DNA from: Sesamum alatum | Lineage: Eukaryota > Streptophyta > Magnoliopsida > Lamiales > Pedaliaceae | Direction: 5' to 3' | Assembly: GCA_034509735.1 (NCBI GenBank) | Contig: JACGWO010000002.1 | Coordinates: forward strand, 50,279,115 to 50,343,114 | DNA: 64,000 bases | Shown: positions 61,015-64,000 of the stretch, piece after piece | Numbering within the stretch: position 1 is the stretch's first letter | Layout of the letters: each line of letters starts with the position of its first letter | Made by a program: the position numbers and the translations under genes | Notes under the pieces: generated by a model | The model's input: the letters and a program-made list of their open reading frames with translations, nothing else | Database searches by the model: none | Told to the model about the DNA's origin: nothing

Positions 61015-63660
61015 TTACTTTCTCTTTCTTCTATCAATCCCGCTATTTCTTGGGTCATTCTTTACGAAAGTAGATCCAGGGCCAATGCCATACTGCATTG
61101 GGGAGGGAGCTTGAGCAGCAGCTGGAGAAGGTACAGTAGGACCAGTGGTGGCAGCAGGTGTAATAGTCGTAGGTGGCAAAGCTGGAGGAGCCAGAGAAGC
61201 TGAGGGTGCATTGGCAGGTTCAGGAAAAGGCTTTGGTAGTATGTGCTTCAACCGGTTGTTTCTATAATTCTTCCAAAAGTAAAATTGCTGCCTGTGCGCC
61301 AATTCCTATAAGCTCCAGACAACATGATAATGATTAGATCCTAACAAAGACCTAACTGTAAGATAATTTATAATTTATTCCGATGAATAAAAAATGCCAT
61401 TAGAAACATAATTGACTCCACAGAAAACAAAAATGTTATTAAGAACTAATGTTTTTCTTTTTGCAACTAAATTAATTTACTAAAATAAACCGAAATGAGG
61501 ATCCATATCCAAAGGAATTTTAAAGTAAATAGAGTAAGACCTTGTTTGCAGGATGTGCCATTGCATTCCGGAAATTTGGATTTTGGAGAAGCTCAAGAAA
61601 GAAGAGGCAATGGGGATACCTGACAACAAGCCAAAAATGAGTTCTAAAAACTTGTAAGCACGATACACATTAGACATGAATGCATTTAAGACAAAGAGCT
61701 GATAGGTTGAAAACAACTTATATTCCCACTGTGGTCATGACTCATGAACCAACAAACAAAATTTACATAAAGAAAAAGAAATAAAGATGAACATAGGCAG
61801 TAACTTGAACTTTGCTCACATAATAAACTTTATGTACTCAGGCCTTTGCCAATACTGAAGATATTTCAGATATCCAATAAATGCTTCATCTTCAAAATAC
61901 CGGTTTTGAGCCAAATCTGCGCCAATGTGAGGACAAATCAACTTACACAGAATCCATTGAATAAGAGTAGTACTTTCCCGAAAGATTAAGCACAATAACC
62001 TAATTGCAAAAAGAAATTTGGCAAGAAATTTAGCAACAAAACTAATAAATACAAGTATGTATTTGTGGGAGATGATGACTCAGTTTAACTTGGCAACGAG
62101 ATACTCACTACTAAAAAGTGGCAGAACAGTGCGTTATCTATTGTATAGCTGATGAAGAATTTAAACAAGTAGAGTTTGTAGGTGGATTCACCAATCAAAA
62201 CATCGCATGCTTTCAAATAGGATATCTAAAAATGGCAACCTTTGTGTCTCATTGATAAGTTCAAAAGATGATAAATCAAGGATGTGAAATGCAGATAGAG
62301 AACCAAGATACCAAAGTCTCTAGGACACAAGTTCAATGGCAACACGTTTTTAAGCAGTAGACATAGTTTAGATAGAAGCCCCTCTATAGGTTATTTTAGA
62401 GAAGCTTCAGAAGCTTGAGATTTTCTAGCACCTCTTTGTCTTTGCACTAGCCTCCTCCCGACCCCGGGTACATTCATCCAATTACCAAGCAACACATCAT
62501 GATTCCATCAGTGTTCTTAAAAAAAATGGTAAAAGAGAACTACTCCAACTCCAATAACTGTTGATATAGCAAATTTAGCACCACAAGCCATTTAATAACC
62601 GAAATTCTGTGACCTTGGAAGTTATCAGTTCGCATATCCATGCGTGACGCTACAATAGATATGCTCATTAACAATACATAAAGAAAACATATGCACAACT
62701 TTTTTGGGGAAACATTAACACCGTCACATAAACACAGGAGCACTCAAATGTGTCTATTCAAGGTAAATCCCTTTCCCAGGAAGTAGCTGGAGAATCCTTT
62801 CTGGTGAAACAGATATTTCAAGGTATGGTTAAAAGGAAACTACTCAGTTTGGCACTGCATTTGAAAAATTACGATAAAATAATGTATCCTTTAATATAGA
62901 TTTTATTGCAATTGGTTATTCTGGAACTTGGATCAACTTGTTTTCAAAAGTAAAAGTTACAAGAATCACCTCGGACTGAACAGGCCAAGCAACTAGCTAT
63001 ACCTAGAGGATAACAACATTGTGATTCCCAACACCTTCACAATTAGTTTGATGTCAAAATGTGGTTTCAGTTTCTCTGACATCAAGGCCATTAAAATCCC
63101 CCAAAAATAATCTACCCTCATATCTGAAGATATATCAGATATAATGGAACAAAGAGTTTTAGAAACGCCTAAAATTGTAATGCTCGGGTCTTCCAAACTC
63201 TCAAGTGTACGGTTTACGTCCCAAACTAAAAAAAATGCGCAACAATTAACAACTAGTCACTCGGGAAAACCCAATTAAACTAGTACAAAATTTGAGAGAT
63301 AAGTGTTGGAGGGACAGCATACTCGAGACACTCCAGGCGACACAAACGAATATCAAGAATTGACGGCTAAAAAACCACCCCTCCCCACCCCACCACCCCC
63401 CGGCGGGGAAAAAGAATGAACAGAAAAATTACATACAATGGATATAAGTAGGATTAGCAAGGCACTGAACAAATTCGAGCTCAAGCAAGAACCGCTGGCG
63501 GCCATCATCTGGATCCTTATACTTATTTTTTGGCCTGCAGTTGAATAAACATCCATCACACTGAAAGAACTGGGAGGCGAAAGAAACGAAAAGTATTTTC
63601 AGTGGCTTACGAGGAGGGAGGATCCGTTAGTTCCATGGGTGAATCTTGATCGGAAGCCAT
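61015..63660 (-). CDS. MED31: Mediator of RNA polymerase II transcription subunit 31
   Basis: Five exons: 63660-63611, 63534-63437, 61916-61820, 61619-61541 and 61305-61015. All have GT-AG borders and matching phases and give 204 aa. MED31 (SOH1) is a small, highly conserved subunit of the Mediator middle module in the nucleus. The core domain is clear: DPDDGRQRFLLELEFVQCLA, then NPTYIHYLAQ, FEDEAFIGYLKYLQYW, PEYIKFIMYPHCLFFLELLQ, RNAMAHPANKE and HRQQFYFWKNYRNNRL. A Pro/Ala-rich, probably disordered C-terminal tail follows, ending in RRKRK, as is usual for plant MED31. The third intron is long (about 1.5 kb) and the others are short. The start is the first ATG, followed by an acidic leader MASDQDSPME. 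No defect is seen. Confidence 0.96.
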
Positions 63661-64000
63661 GAGAATAAACCCTAATTGATTAATTGAACCCCAAATCGTC
63701 CCCCCTTTCTCCTTCCGGGGTCACAGAGAAACACGCAGCGGCAGCCACTCAGAGCTAGAGAGTGTCCCAGTCGTTTCGACAACACGCTTTTTCAATATTT
63801 CAGTAAATCGCATTAGAGGAAGCAACAAAATATATACGAACTCCCACCTCTATATCTCCCATTCTATTTTAGTCTTTTTCATGTTTCAAGTACACTGGAA
63901 TAGTCCTTTATCTTTAAAATATATTCGATTAAAATCCCTAATAGATAAATTTAAAGGGATCTAAATTATGTGAATAGAATATTCTATCAAAAAGGGCAAA
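63661..64000. other. 5' UTR and promoter side of MED31
   Basis: The first ~130 bp upstream of the ATG are pyrimidine-rich on the coding strand and less AT-rich, consistent with a 5' UTR. No clear TATA box was identified. The window ends before any further gene. Confidence 0.4.

Overview
The window reads as nuclear DNA of a dicot plant. It has spliced genes with GT-AG introns, a plant-type glutamate dehydrogenase, a plant Mediator subunit, a tandem array of plant cytochrome P450s, and very AT-rich intergenic DNA full of MITEs, Helitrons, a Mutator-like element and a Ty3/gypsy element. The order is not certain; a Lamiales-like asterid would fit but is a guess.

Layout. (1) 1-8.8 kb and 22.5-44.4 kb hold five head-to-tail copies, all on the minus strand, of a two-exon clan-71 P450 gene (CYP80/CYP76-like, resembling (S)-N-methylcoclaurine 3'-hydroxylase-type proteins). 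Copies 1 (1482-4030), 2 (7163-8747) and 4 (29506-32024) have open frames. Copy 3 (22550-24148) has a nonsense codon and frameshifts, and copy 5 (41890-44381) has a 1-bp frameshift. A 3.75-kb block covering exon 1 and the upstream DNA is virtually identical between copies 1 and 4, while their second exons differ by about 10% at the protein level. (2) 9.4-21.2 kb is a transposon nest. A long-TIR element (11363-21162) contains a probable solo LTR (11629-20078), which is interrupted by a TSD-flanked Ty3/gypsy element (13485-19482) that has lost most of pol. (3) 25.4-28.7 kb holds a large foldback and three head-to-tail Helitron ends. (4) 36239-41122 is a complete Mutator-like element with ~190-bp TIRs and a perfect 9-bp TSD, carrying a MuDR-type transposase gene and a small GRF zinc-finger gene. 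(5) 50119-53618 is a nine-exon NAD(H)-type glutamate dehydrogenase (GDH2-like, 411 aa). (6) 61015-63660 is a five-exon MED31 gene (204 aa).

The P450 copies would be ER-anchored monooxygenases of specialised metabolism. Their flanks are also paralogous, so the array grew by duplicating gene plus promoter blocks, with transposons later landing in introns and flanks. GDH and MED31 are single-copy housekeeping genes unrelated to the array. The DNA between them is largely transposon-derived. All exon joins were derived by eye from splice sites, frame continuity and family length; no transcript or database evidence was available.
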